NCBI GenBank assembly: GCA_900618795.1
Contig: UYJD01000010.1
Coordinates: forward strand, 648,980-712,979
Length of the DNA: 64,000 nt
DNA from: Cyanodermella asteris
Taxonomy: Eukaryota; Ascomycota; Lecanoromycetes; Ostropales; Stictidaceae
Reading direction: 5' to 3'
A program made the translations under genes and the position numbers. The notes beneath the pieces were generated by a model. That model was given only the letters and a program-made list of their open reading frames with translations, did not search any database and was not told where the DNA came from. Within the stretch, counting starts at the first letter, position 1. Each line of letters starts with the position of its first letter. This document shows positions 1 through 11,866 of this stretch, in pieces.

Positions 1-1378
1 ATACGAGCGTGACAAGCTTCGGCCCATTGCAACGGTGTGAGGCTCTGGCTTTGGTCCGCTTGCGACATGATGGAGAGCAGGCCGTGAGTTGACGACGCTG
101 AGTGGTGGTTATCGGGTGGGCAGGTGGTGTTGAAGGTTGAAGGTGGTGGAGGAGAGTCAGATTGGTGCGGAAAGAGACGTCGAAAATTCGAAAGTCGCGC
201 GGAGCTAACGGGCGAACGTCGCAAACCGCCCGCCGTATCTTCGACCGCAGTATCATCCCACAACAAGCTCAACACTGTTATCCCTTGTGGACAGGTTCGT
301 CCAAGGCCACAGGCGGTCACAGACCGTGAACATGTCGAGCTCTGCAAATGACAGAGACTCTCCTCTGTGCCGTGCGACCGGACGTCAGGCCACAGCACGT
401 TTTACCCATCCCAAAACGCAACCATGGGCACTCGCATTCAGTCCTCACAATCTTTCTTTGCAGAAGCTGCTAAATAATGGAGTCCGCAAAGGCACTGAGC
501 TCGTGTCAGTACGGGTATCGAGGCCGTGGACGGCGTGAGCAGCCTCGGTCTCCTCTTTGAGGTTTCCAGAGACCAACAGGTCAGCATTTAGCCTCGCAAC
601 AACCTCTCGGAGCAATAGAGGCGACGTGATGTTTCATCGCTCGCGAGCACGCTGCGAGCCATCAGTCCATCACGCGCTGTAACAGTCGAGTCGGTCCCGA
701 ATTCTCAGCCTCTCACGGCCCCTAAATCCTTCTCGGCTTCTCCTTACCGTCGCATGCTGACGGCAGCAATAATCTTAGCCTGGCTCCGACCACTTTCCGC
801 TCAGGGCTATTTCGGGACGCACTTGTCTGCCTCTGCTTTGGTGAAGACGGAGGCCAAAACTCTCCTCGCAGCTATCGACAAAGACACGAGCTCAATTCGG
901 CCCAAGTACGGCAATGATGTCGTCCAAGACAGTCTCGGTCGGTCCGTTCACATCGGCGAGCTTGCCAACTGCTTGGCTTTGTGTTAATCGCTGTCAGCCC
1001 AAAGTGTCAGACTTTTGAGGCGCTTTTGTCTGCGTCACCATAGCATTTCTTCCCCATCCAGTCATGTCTTGGCCTTCGTCGCTGGAAACATCCAGCCTAC
1101 GTCGGGGCGCAGCCCACCAAGAGGTACGCACGTCGAATACTCCGGTGGTGTCAGGGTCGTAGTGAGCATTCTGTACTTACATCTGATACACTCCCGTCGT
1201 CTTGAGCTTTGTCGTTGTCTCTCACGTAGTTTACTTTTCTTCATGAAATTGTGCGAGCTCCTCTAGACGAGGAGCTAAATGCTTCTGCTGGTTGGCTTTC
1301 ATATCAGCTGTATTGTTCACTCACCTGGTAGTGAATTTCTTCGAATAATACAATATTTGCGGCTGGACTAGCAACAAA
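1..1378. other. Intergenic, upstream of NoxC
   Basis: Only short open frames with no recognisable family are present on either strand, and none shows a splice pattern joining it to another. It holds the promoter and leader of the NoxC-type gene, whose first ATG is at 1379. I see no RNA gene or repeat. Confidence 0.5.
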
Positions 1379-3573
1379 ATGCATAGTCCTACGAAGTCGC
1401 CGGTCCGACAATACTCACCCTTTGCCGATGTTGCTTCACACTCAAAACTCGCCCCGCTGACCGACAAAGAGATCGATAATTTCTTCAAGGACATCGACCG
1501 GGATGGGGATGGCAACATTACTTTCGACGAGCTGGAAGCAAAGCTGGCGGAGGTCCACCAGGAAATCGCGCCGGAACCCGAGAAACACCACCTCCACCAC
1601 CCAGAACGTCGTTTCATGAACAGACGAAGTGCCATGATAGATCCAGAGAAGGCCATCAAACGAGATCCGCAGCGTGATGGTCTACACGCATTTCTGGCTG
1701 CTTTGATGCCCGAGGCCAAGTCGTCCATCAGCAAAGAGGACTTCGTCATGCAGGTCAAATCTTGGAACGTCCCAAGCCAAAGCCATACAAGTCTGGAGGA
1801 TGAGACAGAGCAAGATAATGCATACGAGCGTCGCATGACCTGGTATAGGAAGATCCGGGCATATTGGTCTGTGTTTGCACCAAAGGCTTCTTCTTTTGGC
1901 AGGGCATGTACTACTACTTCGACCCGGCCGCCAGGTCAGCTCTTGGATGGGGTGTGGTGATGGCCAAGTTTGCCGCTGGTGCGCTATACCCCGTCATCTT
2001 CTTCATGCTGCTCAGCATGTCAAGGTGGTTCGCAACATTCATGCGTCGATTCTACTTGATCTCACGCTTCGTCAATTGGGACAGACATCAATCGTTCCAC
2101 ATCCAGATGGCGTGCATCGCCATCCTGTTCGCGACACTTCACGCCATCGGCCACTTGGCTGGCAGTTTCGTTTCAGGATCAAAACCCGTTAATCAAGCCG
2201 CGGTTGAACAGCTTCTGGGACCTGGCACACCTCCGATGTCGTATGCTAGCTTCCTCACACTCTTACCCGGTTGGAGCGGTCTCACATGTCTTGGCCTGCT
2301 CTACATTATCTCTCTTTCGTCACTGCCTCCCGTTCGTCGCTGGTCTTACGAGCTGTTCCAGCTTGGACATCTTCTGATGTTCCCGTTCCTCGGCCTACTA
2401 TGCGCTCATGGTGCCCAGAAGCTATTGCAATATCCTATGCTTGGGTTCTGGATAGCCGGCCCTCTACTTCTCATCATCATCGAGCGCAGCCTGCGCGTCG
2501 TTCGTGGATTCATCCCCCTCAAGGCGCGTATGGAGATCCTGGACAAGGAGACCGTGAACGTCACAATCAAGCATCCAAAGAACAGGAACTGGAGGTACCA
2601 GGCAGGTCAATATGTCTTCTTGCAAGTGCCGGAGTTGAGTTTCTTCCAATGGCACCCATTCACCGTCAGTGTATGCATCGGCGACGAGCTTCAACTACAC
2701 ATCAAAACAGACGGCAACTGGACCGGTAAGTTGAGAGAGTTGTCCCGCTCGCGCAACAGTGATATCCGTGTTGGTCTCGACGGCCCTTTTGGTGCCCCGG
2801 CCCAGCGCTTCTACGATTTCGATCGTTCTCTCATTATTGGCTCGGGCGTCGGCATCACACCTTTCTCCGCCATCCTAACCGATCTCGAACTTCACCTCGG
2901 CCAATGGAAAGATCCCTGGTCCGTATCCCGTCAAGGTTCTCGGGGAGGTTTCAGCCGCAGCTCCTCCAACACCGCGGTCAACCGCCACGGCTTGTCTCCC
3001 AGCACCACGAGCCTGCAGAGCGCCCCCGCAGGCCACCAGCTCTTGCGCTCCCAGACGCCCAACACCCACTCGATCGCAGACGACAAAACCCCTTCCCGCC
3101 GCCGCGTCGACTTCCACTGGATGGTCCGAGAGAGGAACTCGCTCATGTGGTTTTCGGCCCTGCTGAACCGCGTCCACGACCTCGCAGAAGATCTCCCGCG
3201 TGACAAGCTTGAGCTCAACATCGTCACGCACATTACGGCCAAGAAGAAGAACATCTCGACGCACGTCTTCAGGTACCTTCTCGATGCTTACAGAACGCGA
3301 AGTGCCCCCGTGTCGGCTTTGACGGGCTTGAAGGCGAGGAGCAACTTTGGTCGGCCTGACCTCGAGGGTATCTTGACTGATTTCTATACGAACGAGGTGG
3401 CTCGTATGAAGTTGGAGGGCACGTGGGGTCAAGGTGAAAAGGTCGGAGTGTTCTTCTGTGGTAGCCCGCAGATCGGACGGGTTCTGTCTGATGCTTGCGC
3501 GGAGCTCACGACGAGAGGACGAGCGGATGGAAGCAAGGTCCGTTTCGTTTTCATGATGGAGGTGTTCGGTTAA
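1379..3573 (+). CDS. noxC: EF-hand NADPH oxidase, NoxC type (frame break in first membrane segment)
   Basis: Superoxide-generating NADPH oxidase of the fungal NoxC class, an integral membrane flavocytochrome. The first frame (from 1379) carries a canonical EF-hand loop at residues 40-51 (DRDGDGNITFDE), as expected for the Ca2+-linked class. The second frame (open to the stop at 3571-3573) carries the ferric-reductase core with paired heme histidines (FHIQ...TLHAIGH and FQLGHLL...CAHG), the FAD site WHPFTVS, the NADPH site GSGVGITPF and the C-terminal end MMEVFG typical of Nox. The two frames meet near 1867-1905. No GT-AG intron keeps both flanks: a 32-base one would fit but is very short, and a 92-base one (1843-1934) removes conserved residues. 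The first membrane helix expected between RAYWSV and WQGMYYY is largely missing. It is either a real lesion, an assembly error, or very unusual splicing. Family assignment is sure; intactness is not. Confidence 0.85.
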
Positions 3574-3701
3574 CGACAGTAGACCTTTCATTCTATACCA
3601 CCCTATTCTTCTTCACGATTATCAAAAGTTTATAATGATGAACATCAGACATGAATATAGAGTTCTTTCTTGTTGCTTTTCTTTCCCTATGAACCGATTA
3701 C

Positions 3702-4511
3702 TCAAGCTGCCGCCCGTTGATCAGACCTCAACGCCCCATCCATGTATCCCACCCGACAATCCGACGCCTCCGTCCCCGCAAAATGAACATTCCCCACCCT
3801 CTCCCTCAACGCCCGTACAAAACCGCGTCAACACATTCGGCCCCGGCACCGCCACCACCACTAGCCCACCTCGCGAAATACTTCCTCCCGATCCCTCCTG
3901 AAACCCGTCCAAAATTCCGCCACTCCCCCCGCTCCGTGCCCCGAAATAATTCACAAAATCCTTGTTGTACCGCCGCCGCAGTCTCCGCAATCTCCGCATC
4001 CGTTGCGTTGTGTCTTATACATGCGGATCTCGTCTGCGTCGAGGAACGCCATCAACGCACCGTTACCGGCCCCGAGGCGACCGTCTGGTCGAATGTCGTC
4101 CGCCCCCGGCCCCCGGCGTCGCTGACGACTGACGGGGTGGAACTTCGAAGCTCACGTGCCCGAGTCGTATGGACCGGCCGCGGTTCCCCGCCGTCGTCGC
4201 GGTACGTTTGCGCGCCAGAGCAGCCGCCGGCGGTGCTGATGAGGCGCTCCCGGGGCTCCTTTGGGTTTGAGTTTGGGGCGGTCGGGAAGGGCGAGGCTGT
4301 GGACTCTTCCGCCGACGCGGTCTCGGGCTTCGAGGACGAGCAAAGATTTTCCGTCCGCGGCGAGTGATTTGGCGGCGCAGAGACATGAAAGGCCGCCTCC
4401 TGTTATGACAGCGTCGTAGGTGAGTGAGGCGGTGGGTGCGGCGGCGATGAAGGGACCATGGAAAAGGAGAGTGGCTGCAAAGCAGCTTTTAGACAGGGCT
4501 TTCAACAACAT
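3702..4511 (-). pseudogene. Relic of a secreted flavin amine oxidase
   Basis: Reading from 4511 the frame has a signal-peptide-like start (MLLKALSKSCFAATLLF) and then the FAD-binding beta-alpha-beta segment AVITGGGLSCLCAAKSL followed by LEARDRVGGRVHS, the hallmark of monoamine/polyamine oxidases. Near the other end, in a different frame (about 3702-3800), lies the C-terminal signature NVHFAGTEASDCRVGYMDGAL ending at a stop at 3704-3702. Family members are about 450-700 residues, but only about 810 bases separate the two signatures and no single frame or plausible intron set joins them. The gene therefore has lost much of its middle and is shifted in frame. The last glycine of the GxGxxG motif is also replaced by cysteine. 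Confidence 0.75.
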
Positions 4512-5211
4512 GTCGTGAAAGTCTTTTTTGAGCAATATACAAAAGAGAGGGGACATAAATGAGACGAAGTGAAGTGAAGATAGAGTATACTTATGATTAG
4601 ATGTGCATCTTCAACCAGGATCCTGGGTATGGGAGCAGCGATCCTGATGCAGGGCGTGTTTTACGATCGTCGTACAAAAGCTTGAATTGACACATTTAGG
4701 CTTGAAAGAGGCAATCGACAGGAGCTGTGTGATTGGGGATGCTGGTCGTGGTTGTGAAGAGAAAATGCAGAGGCGGGGATGGCAAATGCCGAGGGGGCTC
4801 TCTGATGCTGGACCGAGGTGGGTGCTGTAATCATCATCTTCTTAGCAGAAACCACATTACTCGAATGAATCTGCATGGTGCTGCTCATGTTGTCTTGGAT
4901 GAAGTGAAAAGAATCCATAGCCTTTGCTGTAGGGCGAGGTAGAGGCCGATCGTTGAGTGGTACTCAATGATGCACATCGACCGCTGTCATATGACGGCCG
5001 TTAACAGTCCTTTCCATCCTTTATTTCTCTCTCATGAGCGGCGGGTTTGAAGGTCAAGTCTTTGACACTAAATTATCTCATCAAGTCGAGAATTGCATTC
5101 GTCCCTATTACGAGCGCTCGACCAAGCAGACCTGTACCCTGCTCCGTGAGTCCTGAAAGCCGGCCCAAAAAGATAGCATTTCTTGACACACACCCATTCC
5201 GTCCAGACCGT
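4512..5211. other. Intergenic
   Basis: This holds the former promoter side of the amine oxidase relic and the 3' flank of the glutathione S-transferase. I see no gene, RNA or repeat. Confidence 0.5.
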
Positions 5212-6092
5212 TCATCGCCTTCGAATCAAAGGATCATCCAGACCTTCAATCGCGAAAAAGCCTGGCAGTTTTTTGATCTGTTCGATCCATCTCAGCACAT
5301 TAGGGTATGGCTCCAGTGAGATGTCTCCCATGGGTGCAAGTGCGATATATACAAAGACCGATATATCACCAATCGTCAGGCGGCCCAGAGCAAGCCACTG
5401 ATTCTTCTCCAGATGGTTGTTCAGCACCTTGAGCGAGTAGTTCCCACGAATTGCACCCTCTTCAAGGAAGACGTCCAGCTTTTCTTGAGGCCACCGTTGA
5501 TTGTTTCCAAGCCCGTTGTACGGCCCGTTGTAGGAGAGGATGGCGCGGTTCGTGAAGACACCTGGTCACGCATCAGTCTCGCTTCTGGTTTGAAGGCACC
5601 AGGATTTTTGGATAAAGCAGGTTCACGAACCATATTGAACCCAGCTGTTGGCAAAAGACAGCTGTTCAATGGTCAGTTATGGAAAACTTCCTATCGATGC
5701 AGAGTCGAGCTTTGCTTTCCATATCCAGTCAATGATTTCCGCCTGCTCACTCAGGTCCGCTGACCAAAAGGATGATGGGCCCTGGCTTGAACCGCCATTT
5801 CCCCATTTTCCAGCGAGCCAGACCAGGATGGAACTCGAGTCGCGGAATGTCTTGTCGCCATCAACAAGCGTCGGCACTTCACCTCGAGGGTTGATTGCGA
5901 GAAACTCGGGCGAGTGCTGCTGATCCGCCTAGACTGTCCATGAGTTATATAGACCATTTCACCTTGTCAACTCGGCCATACCAAGAAGTCTATTTCTTCA
6001 TGCTTCAGGTTGATGCCGAGAAGCGCTTCCAACAATCGTACTTTGTAGCTGTTGCCGCTGCCAGAGAATGTATACAATGTACCGGCAGACAT
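5212..6092 (-). CDS. Glutathione S-transferase
   Basis: Cytosolic glutathione S-transferase of about 234 residues, conjugating glutathione to electrophiles. Exons on the minus strand: 6092-5982, 5928-5716, 5661-5631, 5561-5212. Introns are 53, 54 and 69 bases. The thioredoxin-fold N-terminus reads MSAGTLYTFSGSGNSYKVRL, then INPRGEVPTLVDG (cis-proline VP) and the glutathione-contacting DSSSI motif. The all-helical C-terminal domain contains SWVQYGVFTNRAIL, LTIGDISVF and a final helix ending PLIRRR. Intron 2 (5715-5662) starts with GC (AAA|GCAAAG) and ends AG; reading straight through would meet an in-frame TAA, and the GC-AG splice restores the expected family sequence across the junction. Exon 3 is only 31 bases. 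If GC splicing is inefficient the gene would be weakened. The start is the first ATG in frame with the fold. Confidence 0.85.
5662..5715 (-). other. GC-AG intron in the glutathione S-transferase
   Basis: The donor reads AAA|GCAAAG and the acceptor AACAG. Its length of 54 bases keeps frame, and it removes an in-frame TAA. No GT donor in the interval gives an intron of workable length in frame. Confidence 0.6.
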
Positions 6093-6921
6093 CTTGCCGT
6101 GAAGGATTTGAGATGAAAATGTGTTATGATACAGAGGAGCGACAAAAGAGAAGGCAATCAGGTCAGTTTTAGATATTTCCTGCTCATGAGTCCCCCTCTT
6201 GGTCTGCCCCTCATGTAGCCGTGAATTGCGCCATCGCCATACTTTCAGGCCCCGAGGAGCGATCGTCCGCCCAGCCGCTGGCATATCAAGAGCTATACTT
6301 TTACAACGGCTGGCATGTCGATTTGAGGCCTGCTTGCGCCTTGAACGGCTCTGATCACGAATTCGTTCAAAGTTCGATCCCATGGACGTGTGAGATCGAC
6401 CGAAAATGGGGTTTTAGTGGCCCTGGTAGTAGACTTGCAATAGCTGAAGGCGGGAAAAGTATTCACAGACATGTCGGCACACCTTCGCAAGCTCGCAATG
6501 GAATAGCTCGTTGCCATGAAGTTGTGACTCTCGGAGAAGACTTGCATCTGTGCTCCACCCTTCGCCAAAGTCTACAGAAGGAACATGTTGTGTTTCAGTA
6601 GAATGACAAGCTTCGACTAACATCTGAGTAGACAGATGCTATTCCTGATGGTCAATGTCCAGTCCTGGTGGAGGTGTAAAGTATATAGGAGGGTACTGAT
6701 TCAAAACGAACAAAGTAATGCAGGCTCGCGGAGATTAGCCGCTATTGCCTAGCTGGAACGGCGCCCCGCGCCGCAGCTCATGGAAGCCACTCATGGCTCA
6801 AGGGGACAAGGGTCGACTGCCACATTGAGACAACCTTCAACTTGAACATACAGTACATCAAGCCAGTCCACGATCTGAAGCATCTCGAATCAGCGTTCAC
6901 TGTACACACAGCACGTCGACA
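6093..6921. other. Divergent intergenic region, GST / capping protein
   Basis: This is a shared upstream region between the minus-strand GST (start 6092) and the plus-strand capping protein gene (start 6922). Open frames here match nothing I know. No RNA gene or repeat is seen. Confidence 0.5.
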
Positions 6922-7898
6922 ATGTCCGACAACCACAGTGCCGTGTCGGCATTCATCACGGGTGCCCCACCGGGCGAGGTACGCTTCGATTGGTTTGCGC
7001 TGTTCGACATTGCTGACACCGGAGCAGCTTTCAAATGTAGTAGAAGGTCAATAATGTCATTCAGTTGAATCGGGGACCTTCAAACCATCTGACATATCCG
7101 CAGATATCAAAGCTTTGACCTCGAGTCAGCCTCAATTGCTTCATTCGGCGCTTCCAGCATTTCAGAAGTATAACGAGGAGCAACTCGCCACAGTGAAACT
7201 ACCAGGCGGTAGTCAAAAGGTACAGACTACATCCAGACTATACAACTCCAGTCAAAGATTGACTCATTTAGGTCCTCGTCAGCCAATATAACCACGTCAG
7301 GGGCGGCCGCTACTACGACGTCGAATCAAGCAGCTCATTCGAATTCGACCACGAAACACAAACAGCCTCAGGAGTCCAATCGCACTCAATCGAATCGCAA
7401 CACAAAGACCTCGTGAATTCCCTTATCAAAGCACTCTCATCACACGCCAACGAGCACTACGACGCCGCCACCTACTCTGTCTTCCCGTCATCCGACGACT
7501 CATCTCTCGCCATCGCCCTCGTGGTCAACAAGTATTCGCCATCAAACTTCTGGAACGGTCGTTGGCGATGCGTCTACCAGCTGGACCCATCCTCCTACTC
7601 ACTATCCGGAACTATGAAGGTAGATGTCCACTACTACGAGGATGGCAACGTGCGGTTGACGACCAAGAAGGACGTCGACGTCAGCGTGAGCAGTGGCGCA
7701 AGCGCGACGGAGATTATTCGACAGATTGCGCTTGCGGAGAAGAAGTATCAGGAGGAACTGAACCGGGGATTCAGCACGTTGAGCGAAGGTGTCTTCAAGG
7801 GTTTGAGGAGACAGCTTCCCGTGACGCGGCAGAAGGTCGAATGGGACAAGATTAGTGGATATCGGGCGAACAGGGAGCTGCCGGGAGCTAGAAGATAG
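6922..7898 (+). CDS. cap1: F-actin-capping protein subunit alpha
   Basis: Alpha subunit of the CapZ heterodimer that caps actin filament barbed ends. Exons: 6922-6978, 7028-7046 (19 bases), 7104-7219, 7272-7898, giving about 272 residues, the usual length. The protein starts MSDNHSAVSAFITGAPPGE and continues LSNVVEDIKAL across two small introns. Family signatures include KYNEEQLATVKLPGG, NKYSPSNFWNGRWRC (the CAPZA signature), KVDVHYYEDGNVRL and, near the C-terminus, FKGLRRQLPVTRQKVEW with the basic tentacle that contacts actin. All junctions are GT-AG and frame is kept throughout. The adjacent genes (GST, cytochrome b5) are not functionally related. Confidence 0.95.
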
Positions 7899-8520
7899 GC
7901 GAAACCCTCAAACATGGAAACGCAGCGGTGCATCGACTTTGAAAAGCATTTCAGCAATCACTGCAACCGCCATCTCCACCGAGGCACATTTAGGAGCGTT
8001 GATGAATTGATGTTCATTGGTCATTTACTTGGAGCCCCACCAGCTGTACGAGGGACGGTGGCCGCTCAAGCACTATGCTGCATGTGCTCGTCGACTACTC
8101 CTGATTGAAGTACAGAACGTTGATGCCTGCAAACTACTTCATATGCCATTTCAGAACATAGCGAAGATAGGCAACCATGAGGGTACTCAACAAAGTCTAG
8201 TAGATCGATGTGCAGCCTCGGCGATGAAAGCGGAACGTAGCCGCAGGCTCCCATTTGCTGCTTACTCGAAGTCGAACGTCACTGGTGGAAACGGAGGCGG
8301 CGCGCCAAGCCCGCTCGGGACATTGCGGCTTTCCCGATTTCACATTCGAGCACATCGGAGAGCCGAATAACCTTCTTTCGCCTTCAATCTCGACAACTTC
8401 GACTGCCTAACAGCAAACGCGCACATTAATAGATCCTCCGTCTTCCCTACAAGCGAGCCACATCGATCACTCGAGGTCCACACCACACACGTCCCGACCG
8501 TTCCCATCATAACCGCCGTC
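7899..8520. other. Intergenic, upstream of cytochrome b5
   Basis: This holds the 3' flank of the capping protein gene and the promoter and leader of the cytochrome b5 gene. No other gene or RNA is seen. Confidence 0.5.
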
Positions 8521-9146
8521 ATGTCCAAGGAGTTCAGCTACAGCGATGTGTCCGAGCACGCAATCAAGAAGGTAAGCCCAGCAGTCAGAACCCCACAAAA
8601 CACAATCAGAGAACTCTTCTCGACACCATTGCCCGTCATCGACCTCCCTCAACCCTGCCAATTGCCCTCTACAACCCGCTTTCTCCAAAACCCACACCCT
8701 TCCCCCTCAAGCCGCCCCCTCCACCGCATACCCCTAAACCAACGCCCCCCCCCTTCTGACGGATGATCTAACAATCCCCCCTTTCCCAGGACTGCTACGT
8801 CGTCGTCCACGACAAAGTCTACGACGCCTCCGCCTTCGTCGACGAGCACCCGGGCGGCGAAGAGGTGATGCTGGACGTCGCCGGCCAAGACGCCACCGAA
8901 GCCTTCGAGGACGTCGGCCACTCGGACGAGGCCCGCGAGATCCTCGAGGGCCTCCTGGTCGGCACGCTGAAGCGCGGCGAGAACGATCCCAAACCAAAGT
9001 CTTACGGCGACGTCAACAAGAGCGCGCCCGCCGCCGCCGGGTCGGGAGGCTCGGGCTTCGGGTCCGGGCTGTACATGTTGATTGTGGTCGGCGGGTTGGT
9101 GGCGTACGGGGTTTATCAGTATACTCAGAGTCAGCAGCAGAAGTGA
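8521..9146 (+). CDS. cyb5: Microsomal cytochrome b5
   Basis: Small heme protein of the ER membrane that passes electrons to desaturases, sterol enzymes and P450s. Exons 8521-8571 and 8790-9146, joined over a 218-base GT-AG intron, encode 135 residues. The heme core has the signature DEHPGGEEV with the first axial histidine and VGHSDEAREIL with the second. A glycine/serine linker and a hydrophobic tail (LYMLIVVGGLVAYGVYQY) form the C-terminal anchor, as in tail-anchored b5. Exon 1 gives MSKEFSYSDVSEHAIKK. The intron is long for this window and very pyrimidine-rich. Confidence 0.95.
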
Positions 9147-9657
9147 GGCGGGGGGGGAGAACACGATAAAAGAGGGGGATGGGGTGGGAAGAGGTTGGTA
9201 GGGGTTTTTGGTGTACATGAGGAGGGATGGCGGTCTGGTCTGGATGCGAGAATGCTTGATGAGGGCGGCTTTCTGACGAAAAGACTAGGGGGCGAGAGCG
9301 ATGAGAGCTCGAATCCATTTTCTTCAACGCGATCGATTCTGAGCGGCTGTAGTTATGGAGCGTTCCGACATGATCCGAGAACAATACATTGGATTCTACC
9401 CTCAAAGTGGTGTGTTGCTGACTTGAGATTTGTGCAGTATGTTCTCTGGCCTACGATTATGACAGAGACGGTTTTACTTGAAACGGACAGGTTGTAGTCA
9501 ACAAAGAATTCGAGATGGGTATCATTTCATTGGTGTTGTCCGATTTTGTGCAACGCTTTACTGGAGAGCATCACGGCTCCCCTTGAGCGTAGACTAACCG
9601 AGTCTGCTTTCGAACATGCATTCTCAATCATGCCCACATCAACCATACGCATCTCAA
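9147..9657. other. Convergent intergenic region
   Basis: This lies between the 3' ends of cytochrome b5 (plus) and VPS27 (minus). No gene is seen. Confidence 0.5.
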
Positions 9658-11866
9658 TCACAATTCTATCAATGCTTCCTCCACCTTCGGCTGTGGTGCA
9701 TGCTGCGGTGCACTCGGGAACGAATCCTGCGTGAAAGCCTGTGGCTGATGTTGCTGATATGTAGGCTGCTGGTTATAATAGCCGGCTGGCGGCTGGTATG
9801 ACTGCTGATATGCTTGCGGCTGCTGCTGTTGAGGCGCCGGCGCTTGTTGCTGAGGTGGTGGCTGATAACTTTGTTGCGACGCTGCAGGGCCTTGCGGCTG
9901 TGGCTGCTGCTGCTGCTGCTGTTGAGGGGGAGGCTGATGGTAGGCTTGTGGGGATGGAGGCGCCTGTGAAGTGGCCGGAGGTGCTTGCGCATAAGACTGC
10001 TCCGGAGGAGGTTGATGGGGATTTTGGTAGTATGCTGCAACTGAATCGGGCGGCGAGACTGCATCTCCTGAAGCCGTGTACGAGCCCTGGCTCGGGGCGT
10101 ATTGGCTTTGTGTCTGCAGCTGGTTGTGTTTTTGCTGCTGTTGTTCGGGGAAGTATCCTTGTCCTGCCTCCGGAGCTTTCTGGCTGTATGCAGAGTCCGG
10201 AGGATGCGAAGGAGGGGCTCCACCTTGTGGGGGATACATCTGACCTTGATGTGCTTGCAAGTTCGGGTATGGGGCTGGCTGTGCGGGCTGGTTGTAGTTG
10301 TATGTCTCAGGAGGAGCAGATGGCTGACCAGTATAAAAACTCTCCGCACCACCCACGTTCACGCTCGGCGCGCCGCCGTTTGGTAATGTAGGATAAATGC
10401 TACTAATTGGTCGCGCCACAGGAGCTCCGTAGCCTCCGAGGTTGTGCTGTCCATAAGTATGGGACAATCGCTCTTCGAGCATGCGGTCGTAGTATCGGAC
10501 TACGGTCCCCAGTTTTGCATGTAGGTCCAATAATGTATCTGGAAACGTCAGCCCAGTGCAACAGAGACACCCAATGTTACTCACCATGCTTGCTCATCGT
10601 CTCGCCATATGTCCTGGCAAGTTTCGGTCTGAGAGCTCCAATGCTCTCATATAATTCCTGGATTTGAGGTTCTCTCAAGATTGTGCCCGGTGCTTGATGG
10701 TGTAGCCTCTCGACAAGCGTGGAGAAAAGGTTGATGTTCTCGGCCTCCTGAGGGGTCAGTTCATTCTCCATCCTAGGCATGACGACAGGTCTTGAAGCGG
10801 CTCCGGTCCCGTTAGTCGAGGTCTGCTCCTTAAGCTGAGCTGCGTGTCTTTTCTTCTGCTCTTCCATATCAGCAAGCGACGCTGCTATTGCCGCTTTGAG
10901 TTCATCATCCTCCTCTTCTGAGTTTTGTGGAGCCTTGGGCGTGACCGTAGAAGCTGGTGCAGGAGTGGCCTTTTGAGTCTGCAACTGTGACTGTGGAACA
11001 TATCCACTGCTGCCCTTACCACCTTGAGCCTCCTCAAGACTCATCTCAAGGGCTCTCTTCAGATCCTCGTCGAAGCTATCGTCAACTCGCGCATCTCGTG
11101 GTTGCAGCTGAGTACGCGGCCTCGGCTCGGACGGTGCTGGTGGCGCGAATCCGGGAGCTTGAAATTGAGTTGACCTTCCCTTCTCCGTCAACTTCGCATA
11201 ACATCCGTCATCCACACGAGCTGGCTGGAGAATTCCGAGATGTGGTAGCGGTAGCGTTTTGCTCGAGCATTGTTGGTCGAAAACATTACCACAGTTCCGG
11301 CAGTGGTGTTTCCTGTTGGTAAAACTAAAGGCTGTCCGACACCTCATGCAGACATCTGAATCGACCCATTCTGGCGGCGCACTACTATCGACCATACTGC
11401 TTGAGATATTCGTCTTGGGCGGAAACCTGAATCCTTCTCTTCGAAGCGTTTCGTAGACCTGTCCAATGTAGCCCAGATCATACCTGCCCTGTGTTGCTGT
11501 AGCCCACTCTTGTATCAGCTCGAGAGCCTTCGTTCCCACATCGTGGTTGAGAGCTGCGGGACCTTGGGCTTTCAACAAAGATACCAGATTGTCCATGAAC
11601 TCCTTCGATGCAATCTCCACCAGAAAGTGTGACCCGCCATTCTTGACGCAGGTATCTGTGAGCTTCAAGGTGGCAATCTGGATGTTGGGGTTCTTGTTCT
11701 CCAACCTCTTCTTCAAGCTGCGCATCGCATCCTTGGGCTGTACTGTCTTGGATCGGATCATATCCGTGATCTCCAGGTTTTGAGCGATGTCCTCCAGGCT
11801 CGACGAGGTCGCCCTCTCGATCTGCTCATCGAGCGCCGTGTTACCTCCTCCGAACCAGCTGACCAT
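9658..11866 (-). CDS. vps27: ESCRT-0 subunit Vps27
   Basis: Endosomal ubiquitin receptor that starts multivesicular body sorting. Exons 11866-10585 and 10538-9658 (46-base GT-AG intron) encode about 720 residues. Domains in order: VHS (about 1-150; starts [20 protein letters not shown]), FYVE zinc finger (about 165-230, with [13 protein letters not shown] and later cysteines, binding PI3P), two ubiquitin-interacting motifs ([15 protein letters not shown] and [15 protein letters not shown]), a GAT-like helical core (about 370-460, across the intron), and a long Q/P/Y-rich C-terminal tail. The last residues (ALIEL) resemble a clathrin-box-like end. The tail is encoded partly by a CAG/CTG-type repeat near 9898-9925. 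The gene is divergent from a DOA4-like deubiquitinase, which acts on the same cargo later. Confidence 0.95.
9898..9925 (-). repeat. Glutamine-codon trinucleotide run in vps27
   Basis: A run of about seven CTG/TTG units on the plus strand encodes a Q tract in the Vps27 tail, and is a candidate length-variable microsatellite. Confidence 0.7.

Noticed and set aside
3717-4367. 216-codon plus-strand open frame
   Set aside because: It is the antisense shadow of the amine oxidase relic; the GC-rich third positions leave the other strand open.
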